NCBI RefSeq assembly: GCF_009789225.1
Contig: NZ_WSTA01000038.1
Location: 1 to 33,358 of the forward strand
Source of the DNA: Agromyces seonyuensis
Lineage (GTDB): Bacteria; Actinomycetota; Actinomycetes; Actinomycetales; Microbacteriaceae
Direction: 5' to 3'
Length of the DNA: 33,358 nt
Within the stretch, counting starts at the first letter, position 1, and the number at the start of each line of letters is the position of its first letter. Below, piece by piece: positions 6,714 to 14,602 of this stretch. A program made the translations under genes and the position numbers. The notes beneath the pieces were generated by a model. The model searched no databases. It had not been told where the DNA came from and saw nothing but the letters and a program-made list of their open reading frames with translations.

Positions 6714-7741
6714 ATCAGCCAGAGGAGGTACGGGGCGCCGATGAGCCCGGTGACGATGCCCGCGGGCACGCCGTCGGGCAGCAGCTTCGAGCCGACGAGG
6801 TCGGCGACGACCACGAGGGTCGCCCCGACGGCGGTCGCGGCGACGAGGGCCGCCCCGCCGTTGCGCACGAGGCGTCGGGCGATGGGCGCCGACATGAGGG
6901 CGACGAACGCGAGCGGGCCGGCGAGGGAGACGGCGCTCGCGACGAGCAGCACGGCGAGCCCGAGCACGATCGCACGGTCGCGGCCGGCGCGCACCCCGAG
7001 GCCGCGGGCGCTCTCGTCGCCGAGGGCGAGCACCGGCAGGCGGGGCGAGATCGCGATGACGCCGACCAGGGCGATGCCCACGAGGATGCCCGTGCGCTCG
7101 AGGTCGTCCTGGCTGGCGTTGCCGACGCCCCCGACGGTCCAGACGAGCGCATCGCTCACCGTGCGGACGTCGGCCCGGGTGATCATCCACCCGATGAGCC
7201 CCTGCATGAGCACGCCGAGTCCGACGCCGACGAGCACGAAGCGGTAGCCCTGCAGGCCGCCCCGCCATGCGAGCGCCCAGCTCAGCAGGGCGACGAGCAG
7301 CGCGCCGGCGAACGCCGCGGCGCTCACCCAGCCGGCGTCGACCTTGAAGACGAGGAGGGCCAGGACGGCACCGAACGCAGCGCCGCCGGAGACGCCGAGC
7401 AGGTCCGGGCTCGCGAGCGGGTTGCGGAGCGTGGTCTGGAAGAGGGCGCCGGAGAGGCCGAGCGCGCCGCCGGCGAGGATCGCGGCGAGGATGCGCGGCA
7501 GCCGCAGGCGCTGGACGATGAAGACGTCGCCGGCGTCGCCGAAGCCGAACGCGGCAGCGAGCACCTTGCCGGGGCTGAGGTCGGAGGCGCCCGCGAGGAG
7601 GGAGCCGGCGGCGGCGACGAGCAGCACGAGTACGCAGGCCGCGACGACGATCGCGGTGCGCCGGGCGCGGCCCCGCCGGGCGCGGCCGACGATCTCGGCG
7701 CCCGAGCGGGCATCCGATCGTTCGAGGACGGCGGCGCTCAT
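6680..7741 (-). CDS. Iron-siderophore ABC transporter permease (FecCD family), second permease
   Basis: 353-residue polytopic inner-membrane protein of the FecCD/BtuC family. It has a cytoplasmic basic N-terminus, a first helix near 30-50, then the family hallmarks LRLPRILAAILAGGALGLSG, TLRNPLASPDLLGVSGGA and a late ATPase-coupling region (LGVRAGRDRA, then LAGPLAFVALMSAPIARRL). About nine to ten membrane segments are expected. The frame stays open upstream into the neighbouring gene, but ATG 7741 overlaps the preceding permease stop (ATGA) and begins at the right point for the family. It pairs with the permease at 7738-8838 to form the heterodimeric channel, energised by the ATPase at 5719-6615. 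Confidence 0.94.
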   Translation of the reverse strand: MSAAVLERSDARSGAEIVGRARRGRARRTAIVVAACVLVLLVAAAGSLLAGASDLSPGKVLAAAFGFGDAGDVFIVQRLRLPRILAAILAGGALGLSGALFQTTLRNPLASPDLLGVSGGAAFGAVLALLVFKVDAGWVSAAAFAGALLVALLSWALAWRGGLQGYRFVLVGVGLGVLMQGLIGWMITRADVRTVSDALVWTVGGVGNASQDDLERTGILVGIALVGVIAISPRLPVLALGDESARGLGVRAGRDRAIVLGLAVLLVASAVSLAGPLAFVALMSAPIARRLVRNGGAALVAATAVGATLVVVADLVGSKLLPDGVPAGIVTGLIGAPYLLWLIAASNRKGVDG

Positions 7742-8838
7742 GCGCTCGCCCCCTTCGTGCGGCGCACGATGGCGATGAGCACCGGCGCCCCGATGATCGC
7801 GGCGACGATGCCCGCCTCGAGTTCGGCCGGAGCGACGACGACGCGGCCGATGACGTCGGCGGCCAGGAGCAGCACGGGGCCGAAGATCGCGGAGAGCGCG
7901 AGCACCCAGCGGGCGTCGCCGCCGGCGAGCGGCCGGGCGACGTGCGGGACGACGAGGCCGACGAGCGCGATCGGCCCGACGAGCGAGGTCGCCGTGCCGG
8001 CGAGGACGATGACGGCGGCGGCGGCGAGGACGCGCGTCGTGCCGACGCGCACGCCGAGGCTGCGCGCGACGTCGTCGCCGAGCGCGAGCAGGTTGAGGCG
8101 CCGGCCGAGGAGGGCCGCGAGCACGAGGCCGATGAGGAGGAACGGCCAGAGCTGCGCCGCCATGCCGAGGTCGCGGCCGGACAGCGAGCCGACCGACCAC
8201 GAGCGGTAGGCCGAGATGGTCGTGTCCTGGCCGATGAGCATGAGGGTCGTGAGCGGCGTGAGGAACGCGGTGACGGCCGCACCGGTGAGCGCGAGCTTGA
8301 CGGGCGTCGAGCCGTCTCGGCCGGACGAGCCCACGGCGAAGACGACGAACGCCGCGAGCGCCGCGCCGCCGAACGCGAACCAGACGAAGCCGGCGGGATC
8401 GCGCACGCCGAGGAAGGTGATCGCCGCGACGACGGCGACGGCGGCGCCGGCGTTGATGCCGAGGATGCCCGGGTCGGCGATCGGGTTGCGGGTGACGGCC
8501 TGCAGCACCGCGCCCGTGATGCCGAGCGCTGCGCCGGCCATGAGCCCGAGCACGAGCCGCGGCAGTCGGAGGTCGAGCACGATGTGGCTCGCGGTGCCGC
8601 CGTCGGGCGAGGTCAGCGCGCCCCAGACCTCGGCGAGCGAGAGCGAGCGGGTGCCGATCGCGAGGCTCGCGAACGCGACGAGCGCGAGCACGAGGATGCC
8701 GCCGGCGAACGCTCCCGCGAGCACGAGCCGGCGATGCCGGGCGCTCGCGACCGGATGGCGCGACACGTCGGGGCCGGTCGCGTCCGCGACCTGCTCGTCG
8801 TGCGCGGCGACGGCCTCGGCCCTGCCGCGCGCGCTCAC
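7738..8838 (-). CDS. Iron-siderophore ABC transporter permease (FecCD family), first permease
   Basis: 366-residue FecCD-family permease with motifs LRLPRLVLGLMAGAALGITG, AVTRNPIADPGILGINAGA and VGPIALVGLVVPHVARPL, and nine to ten hydrophobic helices starting near residue 33. It forms the membrane channel together with the following permease. GTG 8838 overlaps the stop of the upstream flavin reductase (GTGA) and is taken as the start; the ~30-residue hydrophilic N-terminus before the first helix is normal for these proteins. Its stop overlaps the next start by 4 bp, so expression of the whole set should be coupled. Confidence 0.94.
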   Translation of the reverse strand: MSARGRAEAVAAHDEQVADATGPDVSRHPVASARHRRLVLAGAFAGGILVLALVAFASLAIGTRSLSLAEVWGALTSPDGGTASHIVLDLRLPRLVLGLMAGAALGITGAVLQAVTRNPIADPGILGINAGAAVAVVAAITFLGVRDPAGFVWFAFGGAALAAFVVFAVGSSGRDGSTPVKLALTGAAVTAFLTPLTTLMLIGQDTTISAYRSWSVGSLSGRDLGMAAQLWPFLLIGLVLAALLGRRLNLLALGDDVARSLGVRVGTTRVLAAAAVIVLAGTATSLVGPIALVGLVVPHVARPLAGGDARWVLALSAIFGPVLLLAADVIGRVVVAPAELEAGIVAAIIGAPVLIAIVRRTKGASA

Positions 8839-9797
8839 GAGAGTTCGGCGCGGCCCGCCCGCCAGTACCCCATGAAGGCGACGGAGCGGCGGTCGATGCC
8901 GAGGCCCTGCACGAGGTGGCGGCGGAGGCCGGTGATGACGCTCGCCTCGCCGGCGAGCCAGGCGTAGAGCTCGCCGTCGGCGGCACGGCCGGCGGGCACG
9001 TCCCAGAGCAGGGCGTCGCCGGGTCCGACGCCGTCGGCGCCGATCGAGTCGAGCACGGCGATCGTGTCGGTGTCGAGGGTGACGGTGCCGGCCGGGCGGT
9101 CGGACTCCAGCCAGGCGCGGGCGGCCGCGTCGAGGCGGGCGCCGTGCGGGGCGTTCTCGCGGGCCAGGAAGGCGACCTCGACGCCGGCGGGTGCGACGAG
9201 GTCGAGGACGTCGGACGCGTGGGGCACCTCGATGAAGGCCGCACCGGTGAGGTGGGCCGGGAGGCGCTCGAGGATCGCGGCGATCGCGGGGGCGGCCGTC
9301 TCGTCGCCGCAGAGCAGCACGCGCGAGACCGTGCCGGGCCGCCAGTCGATGCCGACGTGGTGGTCGGGCGAACGGCCGTCGGGCCCGACGAGCACGACCT
9401 CGTCGCCCACCCGCACGCGGCCGGCCCAGCGGGAGGCCGGGCCCTCGTCGCCGTGGCGCACGAAGTCGACGTCGACCTCGGACGACTCGGGTCGCACCGC
9501 GCGCACCGTGTAGGTGCGGAACGGGTTGCGGTCGGCCGGGTCGAGCTCGCGCCACTGCCGGTACCAGTCCTCGCCGCGCGGGAAGTTCGCGAACTCGGCG
9601 CCGGGCTCGGCGCCCGGCTGCGGGAGCACGACCTTGATGCGCTGGTCGAAGCCCGCGGTGCCGAAGTGCTCGAGCTCGGCGCCGGTGAAGGTCACCCGGA
9701 CGAAGCTCGGGCTGAGGCCGTTCACCCGGCTGACGCGCGCCTCGAAGGCCGCATACGCGGGACGGACGGGGGCGGCGGTCGCGAGTGAGGTAAGCAT
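8835..9797 (-). CDS. Siderophore-interacting protein (ViuB-like FAD-dependent ferric-siderophore reductase)
   Basis: 320-residue cytosolic flavoprotein that reduces ferric siderophore to release Fe2+ after import. It has an FAD-binding ferredoxin-reductase-type barrel at about 15-135 with RTYT at 94-97 and VGDEVVLVGPDG, followed by the SIP domain (LLCGDETAAPAIAAILERL) and the family ending AGEASVITGLRRHLVQ with GYWRAGRAE. It is the first gene of the iron operon and overlaps the first permease by 4 bp. A candidate iron box (9786-9804) covers the start codon and a -10-like TAGTGT lies nine bases upstream, so the transcript has almost no leader. Confidence 0.95.
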   Translation of the reverse strand: MLTSLATAAPVRPAYAAFEARVSRVNGLSPSFVRVTFTGAELEHFGTAGFDQRIKVVLPQPGAEPGAEFANFPRGEDWYRQWRELDPADRNPFRTYTVRAVRPESSEVDVDFVRHGDEGPASRWAGRVRVGDEVVLVGPDGRSPDHHVGIDWRPGTVSRVLLCGDETAAPAIAAILERLPAHLTGAAFIEVPHASDVLDLVAPAGVEVAFLARENAPHGARLDAAARAWLESDRPAGTVTLDTDTIAVLDSIGADGVGPGDALLWDVPAGRAADGELYAWLAGEASVITGLRRHLVQGLGIDRRSVAFMGYWRAGRAELS

Positions 9798-9804
9798 TGC
9801 CTCA
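9786..9804 (-). promoter_or_regulatory. Candidate DtxR/IdeR iron box at the start of the siderophore operon
   Basis: TGAGGTAAGCATTGCCTCA has perfect 5-bp arms (TGAGG/CCTCA) and matches the DtxR consensus at about 13 of 19 positions. It spans the ATG of the siderophore-interacting protein, just downstream of the -10-like hexamer. It is weaker than the box at 5023-5041, but position and symmetry fit an iron-dependent repressor site. Confidence 0.6.
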
Positions 9805-9806
9805 CC

Positions 9807-9812
9807 ACACTA
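9807..9812 (-). promoter_or_regulatory. -10 hexamer of the siderophore operon
   Basis: TAGTGT on the minus strand lies nine bases before the ATG at 9797. A transcript would start within a few bases of the start codon, inside the candidate iron box. Confidence 0.45.
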
Positions 9813-9850
9813 ACCCCGCACCCCCGGGTTGTGCGAACCCTCGGAGCCGA

Positions 9851-11272
9851 CTACCAGACCGGCGGATGCTTCGCGGTGCGCTTCGCCGACCGCTCGAGCT
9901 GCGCGGCGAGCGCGAAGAGCGTTCCCTCGCCGCCGGGGCGGCCGATGAGCTGCACCCCGAGCGGCAGCCCGGCCGCCGTCTCCGCGACGGGCACCGTGAT
10001 GGCGGGCAGTCCGGCGACGTTGACGAACGACGTGTACGGCGTGAACCGGCACTGCTGGGCGAAGTTCTCGGGGCCGTCGTCGGACCAGGAGCCGACGGCG
10101 GGCGGCAGGGTCGCGAGCGCAGGGGTGAGCACGGCGTCGTACGCCGCGAACCGGGCGATCGTGCGGCGCTCGTAGGCGGCGAACCACGACAGGGCTTCGG
10201 CGAGCGCCCGGGCCGGCATCGCCCGACCCTCGGCGAGGAGCCACCGGGTGAGCGGTTCGAGTGCGGCGACGCCGTCCCCCTCGACGGGGATCGCCGAGGC
10301 GGTGCCCTGCCAGACCCGGCTGAACATCGCGGGGTAGTCGGGCTCGTCGACGTCGGGCACGTCCTCGAGGCCGTGGCCGATCCAGTCGAACGCCTCGATC
10401 GCGACGTCGAGCGCGCGTCGCTGGTCGGGGTGCAGGTCGATCTCGACGGCGCTCTTCCACGGCGAATCCGTCGAGACGCCGAGCTGGAAGCGGCCCTGAC
10501 CGCGCAGCGCCTCGCCGAGGAACGGCCCCTCCTCCCCCGCGGCGCGCAGCGCCCAGTGGGCCTCGGCCGGGTAGCCGACGGGGGCGATCATCCCGTCGAG
10601 GAGGAGTGCGGCGTCCGCGACCGTGCGCGCGAGGGCGCCCGCGACGGCGAGTCCGCCCGGCCCGGCCTGCCCGGAACCGCCCGGCACCCGGCCGCGCGAC
10701 GGCTTGATGCCGACGAGCCCGCACGAGGCCGCCGGGATGCGGATCGACCCGCCGCCGTCCGAGCCGGGGGCGAAGGGCAGCAGTCCGGCGGCGACGGCGG
10801 CCGCGGCACCGCCCGAGGACCCGCCCGCGCCGAGCGCGAGGTCCCACGGGTTGCGTGCGGGCGGCCCGACGAGCGTCTCGGTATAGGCCGGCATCCCGAA
10901 CTCGGGCGCAGCGCTCTTGCCCAGGCTCACGGCGCCGGCGCGATCGAGGTCGACCACGAGGTCGTCGGAGGTCTCGGGGACGTACCCGGCGAACGCGCGC
11001 GAGCCGAACGCCGTCGGCACGCCCGCACGCTGCTCGAGGTCCTTGTCGGCGAGCGGCATCCCCCACAGCGGGCGGGCCCGCGGTACCTCGCGTTCGACGA
11101 ACGCCGCACGCTCGAGGGCGAGTTCCGGCGTCACGGTCGCGAAGGCGCCGACCCGCGCTCCGCCCGCCTCGATGCGATCGAGGTAGTGCCGGGCGGCCTC
11201 GACGGGCGAGACCTCGCCGCGCTGCAGCGCCTGGTGCAGCGCTAGCGCGGTGAGCTCGTGGAGCTCGCTCAC
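9851..11272 (-). CDS. Amidase (amidase signature family)
   Basis: 473-residue amidase-signature hydrolase, cleaving a carboxamide by a Ser-cisSer-Lys triad. Lys77 lies in MPLADKDLE, the Gly/Ser-rich signature GAGGSSGG spans 148-155 (cis-Ser 152/153), and Ser176 in SDGGGSIRIP is the nucleophile; CGLVGIKPSRG follows. Length is typical for the family. GatA is unlikely because no gatB or gatC is adjacent. The frame is open upstream, but GTG 11272 overlaps the GNAT stop (GTGA) and begins with the expected N-terminal helix (SELHELTALALHQALQRGEVS). It is the last gene of the six-gene chain. The substrate is unknown. Confidence 0.92.
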   Translation of the reverse strand: MSELHELTALALHQALQRGEVSPVEAARHYLDRIEAGGARVGAFATVTPELALERAAFVEREVPRARPLWGMPLADKDLEQRAGVPTAFGSRAFAGYVPETSDDLVVDLDRAGAVSLGKSAAPEFGMPAYTETLVGPPARNPWDLALGAGGSSGGAAAAVAAGLLPFAPGSDGGGSIRIPAASCGLVGIKPSRGRVPGGSGQAGPGGLAVAGALARTVADAALLLDGMIAPVGYPAEAHWALRAAGEEGPFLGEALRGQGRFQLGVSTDSPWKSAVEIDLHPDQRRALDVAIEAFDWIGHGLEDVPDVDEPDYPAMFSRVWQGTASAIPVEGDGVAALEPLTRWLLAEGRAMPARALAEALSWFAAYERRTIARFAAYDAVLTPALATLPPAVGSWSDDGPENFAQQCRFTPYTSFVNVAGLPAITVPVAETAAGLPLGVQLIGRPGGEGTLFALAAQLERSAKRTAKHPPVW

Positions 11273-11847
11273 TTCAGGGTCTTCTGCAACGAGACCGTGC
11301 CGAGCCAGCGGCCGAACTTGTAGCCGACGCGGCCCATGCGGCCGACCTCGACGAAGCCGAGCTTCTTGTGCAGCGCGATCGAGGCATCCGCGCCCTGATC
11401 GGCGATGACGGCGATCATCTCGCGGAGGCCCGCGGCCTTGGAGCGTTCGACGAGCTCGGTGAGGAGCGCCCGACCGAGGCCCTTGCCGCCGGCCGCCGGG
11501 CCGAGGTAGATCGAGTTCTCGACGGTGAAGCGCGCCGCGCGCTTCGGGATCCACGCCGCGACGAGGGCGTAGCCGAGGATCTGGCCCGTCGGCGATTCGG
11601 CGACGATGAACGGGTAGCCGGCCTCGGCCAGGCGATCGAACTTCGCCTTCCACTCCTTCAGCGTCATCGCGTCCTCGTCGAACGTGACGGTCGAGTTGGC
11701 GACGTAGTAGTTGTAGATCTCGCGGACATGCGGCAGGTCGGCTCGCTCGGCGGTGCGGATCGCGTACTCGAACGGCGCCTCGCGCGGCTCGGCCTTGCGC
11801 AGATGGGGCGGCGGCACCCGACGGGTCTCGTATTCCTCTTCCAGCAC
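11269..11847 (-). CDS. GNAT N-acetyltransferase, phosphinothricin/methionine-sulfoximine acetyltransferase-like
   Basis: 192 residues. The GNAT domain runs from about residue 28 (YAIRTAERADLPHVREIYN) to the end. It shows the Pat/Bar-type pattern IYNYYVANSTVTFDE, the acetyl-CoA pyrophosphate loop GPAAGGKGLGRALL, and the C-terminal FVEVGRMGRVGYKFGRW. Relatives acetylate phosphinothricin, methionine sulfoximine or similar amino compounds; the substrate here is inferred only at family level. Start GTG 11847 has a TAGCCT hexamer six bases upstream and no Shine-Dalgarno, so it is probably a leaderless start even though ung ends only four bases earlier. Its stop overlaps the amidase start. Confidence 0.88.
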   Translation of the reverse strand: MLEEEYETRRVPPPHLRKAEPREAPFEYAIRTAERADLPHVREIYNYYVANSTVTFDEDAMTLKEWKAKFDRLAEAGYPFIVAESPTGQILGYALVAAWIPKRAARFTVENSIYLGPAAGGKGLGRALLTELVERSKAAGLREMIAVIADQGADASIALHKKLGFVEVGRMGRVGYKFGRWLGTVSLQKTLK

Positions 11848-11851
11848 CCGC

Positions 11852-12541
11852 CTAGGCTACGCGCCAATCCACGGGCGCGCCCCCCTGCGCCTCGAGCAGG
11901 GCGTTCGCCCGCGAGAAGGGTCGGGAGCCGAAGAATCCGCGCGACGCCGACAGCGGCGAGGGATGCGCCGACTCGATCGTCGGCGTCGAAGCGAGCATCG
12001 GCTTCAGCCCCGCAGCGTCCCGACCCCAGAGGATCGCGACGAGAGGCGTACCGCGGGCGACGAGCACGCGGATGGCGTGGTCGGTGACCGCTTCCCAGCC
12101 CTTGCCGCGGTGCGACGCGGGCGTGCCGGGCGCGACGGTGAGCACGCGGTTGAGCAGCATGACGCCGTGCTCCGACCACGAATCCAGGTCGCCGTGGGGC
12201 GCGGGCTCGATGCCGAGGTCGGCGTGCAGCTCCCGATAGATGTTGCCGAGGCTGCGGGGCACCGGCCGCACGTCGCGCTCGACGGCGAACGACAGCCCGA
12301 TCGGATGCCCGGGCGTCGGATACGGGTCCTGCCCGACGATGAGCACCCGGACGTCGGCGAAGGGCGCGCGGAACGCCCGCAGCACGTCGTGGCCGGCGGG
12401 CAAGTAGCCGCGCCCCGCTGCCTCCTCGGCCTGCAGGAAGGCGCCCATCGCGGTGATGCGGTCGGCGACCGGCTCGAAGGCGCGCGCCCAGCCGGCATCC
12501 ATGCGCCCCTGCTCGACCAGGGCCGGCAGCGGCGAGCTCAT
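11852..12541 (-). CDS. ung: Uracil-DNA glycosylase (family 1)
   Basis: 229-residue base-excision repair enzyme removing uracil from DNA. Motif A GQDPYP is at 70-75 with catalytic Asp72. The uracil-recognition Asn lies in MLLNRVLTV (about 131), and the DNA-intercalation loop [17 protein letters not shown] starts with catalytic His193. Length and motif spacing are normal for Ung. ATG 12541 overlaps the stop of the S51-type peptidase gene (ATGA), so translation is probably coupled. The next gene starts four bases after its stop. Confidence 0.97.
   Translation of the reverse strand: MSSPLPALVEQGRMDAGWARAFEPVADRITAMGAFLQAEEAAGRGYLPAGHDVLRAFRAPFADVRVLIVGQDPYPTPGHPIGLSFAVERDVRPVPRSLGNIYRELHADLGIEPAPHGDLDSWSEHGVMLLNRVLTVAPGTPASHRGKGWEAVTDHAIRVLVARGTPLVAILWGRDAAGLKPMLASTPTIESAHPSPLSASRGFFGSRPFSRANALLEAQGGAPVDWRVA
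11854..11859 (-). promoter_or_regulatory. Internal -10 hexamer for the leaderless GNAT gene
   Basis: TAGCCT on the minus strand is six bases before GTG 11847, within the last codons of ung (one base overlaps its stop codon). It suggests a separate promoter for GNAT and amidase inside the coupled gene chain. Confidence 0.5.
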
Positions 12542-13254
12542 GCGCCGATCGTCGAGACGAGCACGCCGTCGTCGGCCTGTAGCACGCGCCAGACGCTGCC
12601 CGAGCCGACGACCCGCAGCCCGCCCTCGCCGACGACGAGCGCCGTGCGCTCGTCGATGCCGAGGGCGCTGTCGATGAGCCCGGCTTCGACGGCCGCGACG
12701 AGGCGCGACAGGTTGCCGCGCTGGGCGACGTGCGCGTCGACCGCGACGTCGATGAGCCCGAGCCCGGCCTCGACGGCGAACTCGACGCCCGGCCCCGACG
12801 GGTCCTCGGGCGAGACCACGACCCCGTCGATGCGCGATCCGCCGCCGAGCGCCCCCTCGCCGGCGATCATCGCCCCGGCCGACACGCCGAGGTAGGGCGT
12901 GCCGCCCGCGACCCGACGCCGGATCTCCCCGAAGAGCGGCTCGACGCCGGCCCGCACCTCCTCGACGATGCCGCCGCCCACGACGACGGCGTCGACGTCG
13001 GCGATCGCCGTCGGATCGAGCGGGATGCCGCCCGCGACGGCCGTCACGTGCGGCTCGAACTCGCCGGCGGCGGCGAGGACCGCGACGAGCGCCTCGGACG
13101 GCGCCGTCCCGCCCGGGTGCACCGAGAGCACGGCGATGCGGGGCGTCGCCCGGCCGGCAGCGCGGCCGCGAGCCGCCGCCTCGGCGAGGAACGGCGCGTA
13201 CAGCGGCGCGTCGGCGATTCCGAGCGCGCCGCCGCCGACGAGGTGGATACTCAT
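12538..13254 (-). CDS. Peptidase S51-like / type 1 glutamine amidotransferase-like protein
   Basis: 238 residues with the class I glutamine amidotransferase-like fold used by dipeptidase E and cyanophycinase. [10 protein letters not shown] starts the protein, a [11 protein letters not shown] strand follows (90-100), and the nucleophile elbow GVSAGAMI places Ser125 as the catalytic residue. Later His residues (VDAHVAQRG) could complete the site. Family members cleave Asp-containing dipeptides or cyanophycin, but the substrate cannot be fixed here. ATG 13254 overlaps the phosphoribosyltransferase stop (ATGA) and begins at the conserved N-terminus, so the longer upstream frame is not used. Confidence 0.85.
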   Translation of the reverse strand: MSIHLVGGGALGIADAPLYAPFLAEAAARGRAAGRATPRIAVLSVHPGGTAPSEALVAVLAAAGEFEPHVTAVAGGIPLDPTAIADVDAVVVGGGIVEEVRAGVEPLFGEIRRRVAGGTPYLGVSAGAMIAGEGALGGGSRIDGVVVSPEDPSGPGVEFAVEAGLGLIDVAVDAHVAQRGNLSRLVAAVEAGLIDSALGIDERTALVVGEGGLRVVGSGSVWRVLQADDGVLVSTIGA

Positions 13255-13766
13255 GCGCCGACCCGCACCGGGGGCAGCGCCGACCACGGGAAGACGATCC
13301 AGTCGTCGGTCTCGCGCCACGAGAAGTCGGGGCGGAGCACGGTGCGGGACTTCGTGTACAGGGTCAGGCTCTTCGTCTCCGCGTCGGCCTCGGCGAGGAT
13401 GCCGACGACCTTCTCGAGGGTGCGGCCGGAGTCGGAGACGTCGTCGACGAGGAGGACCTTCTTGCCGGCGAGGGCGGGGGCGTCGAGGGCCGGCGGGAGC
13501 AGCACGGGCTCGGGCAGCGTCTCCTCGATGTCGGTGTAGAACTCGACGTTGATCGAGCCGCAGCTCTTCGTGCCGAGCGCGTAGGAGATCGCGCCGGCGA
13601 TCAGCAGGCCGCCGCGGGCGATCGCGATCACGATGTCGGGACGGAAGCCGCTCGCCAGGACGTCGGCGGCGAGTTCACGGGCCGCACCGCCGAACTCGTC
13701 CCACGTGAGGATCTCCTTGCGGATCTCGGGCTGGTCGGCTGCCGCGTCGTTGGCGTCGAAACTCAT
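13251..13766 (-). CDS. Type I phosphoribosyltransferase (xanthine/guanine-type)
   Basis: 171-residue purine-salvage-type phosphoribosyltransferase. The PRPP-binding loop [13 protein letters not shown] is at 104-116, and an [12 protein letters not shown] block near 47-58 supplies the pyrophosphate loop. The C-terminal WIVFPW is the purine-stacking region seen in xanthine and hypoxanthine/guanine phosphoribosyltransferases. It transfers phosphoribose from PRPP to a base; the base preference is not determined. ATG 13766 overlaps the potassium-channel stop, but it also has TAGCCT six bases upstream, suggesting a private leaderless promoter. Confidence 0.9.
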   Translation of the reverse strand: MSFDANDAAADQPEIRKEILTWDEFGGAARELAADVLASGFRPDIVIAIARGGLLIAGAISYALGTKSCGSINVEFYTDIEETLPEPVLLPPALDAPALAGKKVLLVDDVSDSGRTLEKVVGILAEADAETKSLTLYTKSRTVLRPDFSWRETDDWIVFPWSALPPVRVGA

Positions 13767-14542
13767 CCGTCCAGGCTACCCGGCCGGTCCGCCGCGGAAC
13801 GACTGCTTCCGGCGTCGAAGCTCGGCGGATCGGCGAGCACGCCCGGCTCGGCGCCTTCCGCGGCGGCCCGCGCCTCTTCCGGCGTCTCGGCGACACGATG
13901 CCGCACATGGTCGTTGAGCGCGGACACGATCGTCGCGCTCGCCGTGCCGATGATGCCGACGCCGCCGATCATGAGGAGCACGGCGAGCATGCGGCCGATC
14001 CCGGTCACGGGCACGTAGTCGCCGTAGCCGACGGTCGCGATCGTGACGCAGGCCCACCACACCGCCTCGCCGAGCGTCACGATCGTCGCCCCGGGCGCGT
14101 ACCGCTCGACCTCGAGCACGGCCAGCGCGATGGAGTACACGAACAACAGGACGAAGACGACCCCGACGAGGATGACGCGGCGGCGCAGTTTCAAGCCCGT
14201 GTGCCCCCGCAGCGCCGGAATGCGGTTGAGCTCCTTGACGAGCCGGAACGGCCGGAAGACCGGCACGAGTACGGACAGCAGATCGACCCAGTTGTGCCGC
14301 GCCCAGCTCCAGCGCTGCGGGGCGATCGCGAGCCGCACGAGGTAGTCGACCGCGAAGACGACCCAGATGACGAGCAGGCCGATCGCGCAGAACCGCTGCA
14401 AGCCGTCGGGCAGCGACGTGTCGCCGATCACCCGGACGCTGTACAGCAGGAGGAAGACGAGCGAGGCGACGACGAACACCCACGCCGTCGAGTCCTCCCA
14501 GACCTCCAGCGCTCGCGTGCGCCGCGACGAGTCATCCTGCAC
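13763..14542 (-). CDS. Potassium channel family protein (voltage-gated-like architecture)
   Basis: 259 residues. Hydrophobic helices at about 20-40 and 51-72, a shorter segment near 84-102 and two final helices (122-144 and about 180-208) flank a pore loop with the selectivity filter TVGYGD at 170-175. The arrangement is that of an S1-S6-like cation channel. Few Arg/Lys occur in the putative S4, so strong voltage gating is doubtful. The cytoplasmic tail is short and acidic, without an RCK (TrkA) domain. The start is GTG 14542 with GGGGTGGG upstream as a possible ribosome site. The stop overlaps the phosphoribosyltransferase start (ATGA). Confidence 0.9.
   Translation of the reverse strand: MQDDSSRRTRALEVWEDSTAWVFVVASLVFLLLYSVRVIGDTSLPDGLQRFCAIGLLVIWVVFAVDYLVRLAIAPQRWSWARHNWVDLLSVLVPVFRPFRLVKELNRIPALRGHTGLKLRRRVILVGVVFVLLFVYSIALAVLEVERYAPGATIVTLGEAVWWACVTIATVGYGDYVPVTGIGRMLAVLLMIGGVGIIGTASATIVSALNDHVRHRVAETPEEARAAAEGAEPGVLADPPSFDAGSSRSAADRPGSLDG
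13773..13778 (-). promoter_or_regulatory. Internal -10 hexamer for the leaderless phosphoribosyltransferase gene
   Basis: TAGCCT on the minus strand lies six bases before ATG 13766, inside the last codons of the potassium-channel gene. No Shine-Dalgarno is present, so leaderless initiation from this promoter is likely. Confidence 0.5.
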
Positions 14543-14568
14543 GACCCCACCCCCGCGCCCAGTCTGGC

Positions 14569-14598
14569 CGGGGCGGTGGGATGACGGAAGACGCCCCG
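14569..14598 (-). terminator. Candidate hairpin after the SDR gene
   Basis: CGGGGCG (14569-14575) and CGCCCCG (14592-14598) can pair over 7 bp around a 16-base loop, directly after the SDR stop on the minus strand and before the channel gene. No T-tract is present, so it is a weak terminator candidate. Confidence 0.3.
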
Positions 14599-14602
14599 CC
14601 GG

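Noticed and set aside
13251..14542. Potassium channel regarded as part of a toxin-like or defence operon with the phosphoribosyltransferase
   Set aside because: All members have ordinary housekeeping family signatures and no nuclease, effector or sensor domain of known defence systems is present.
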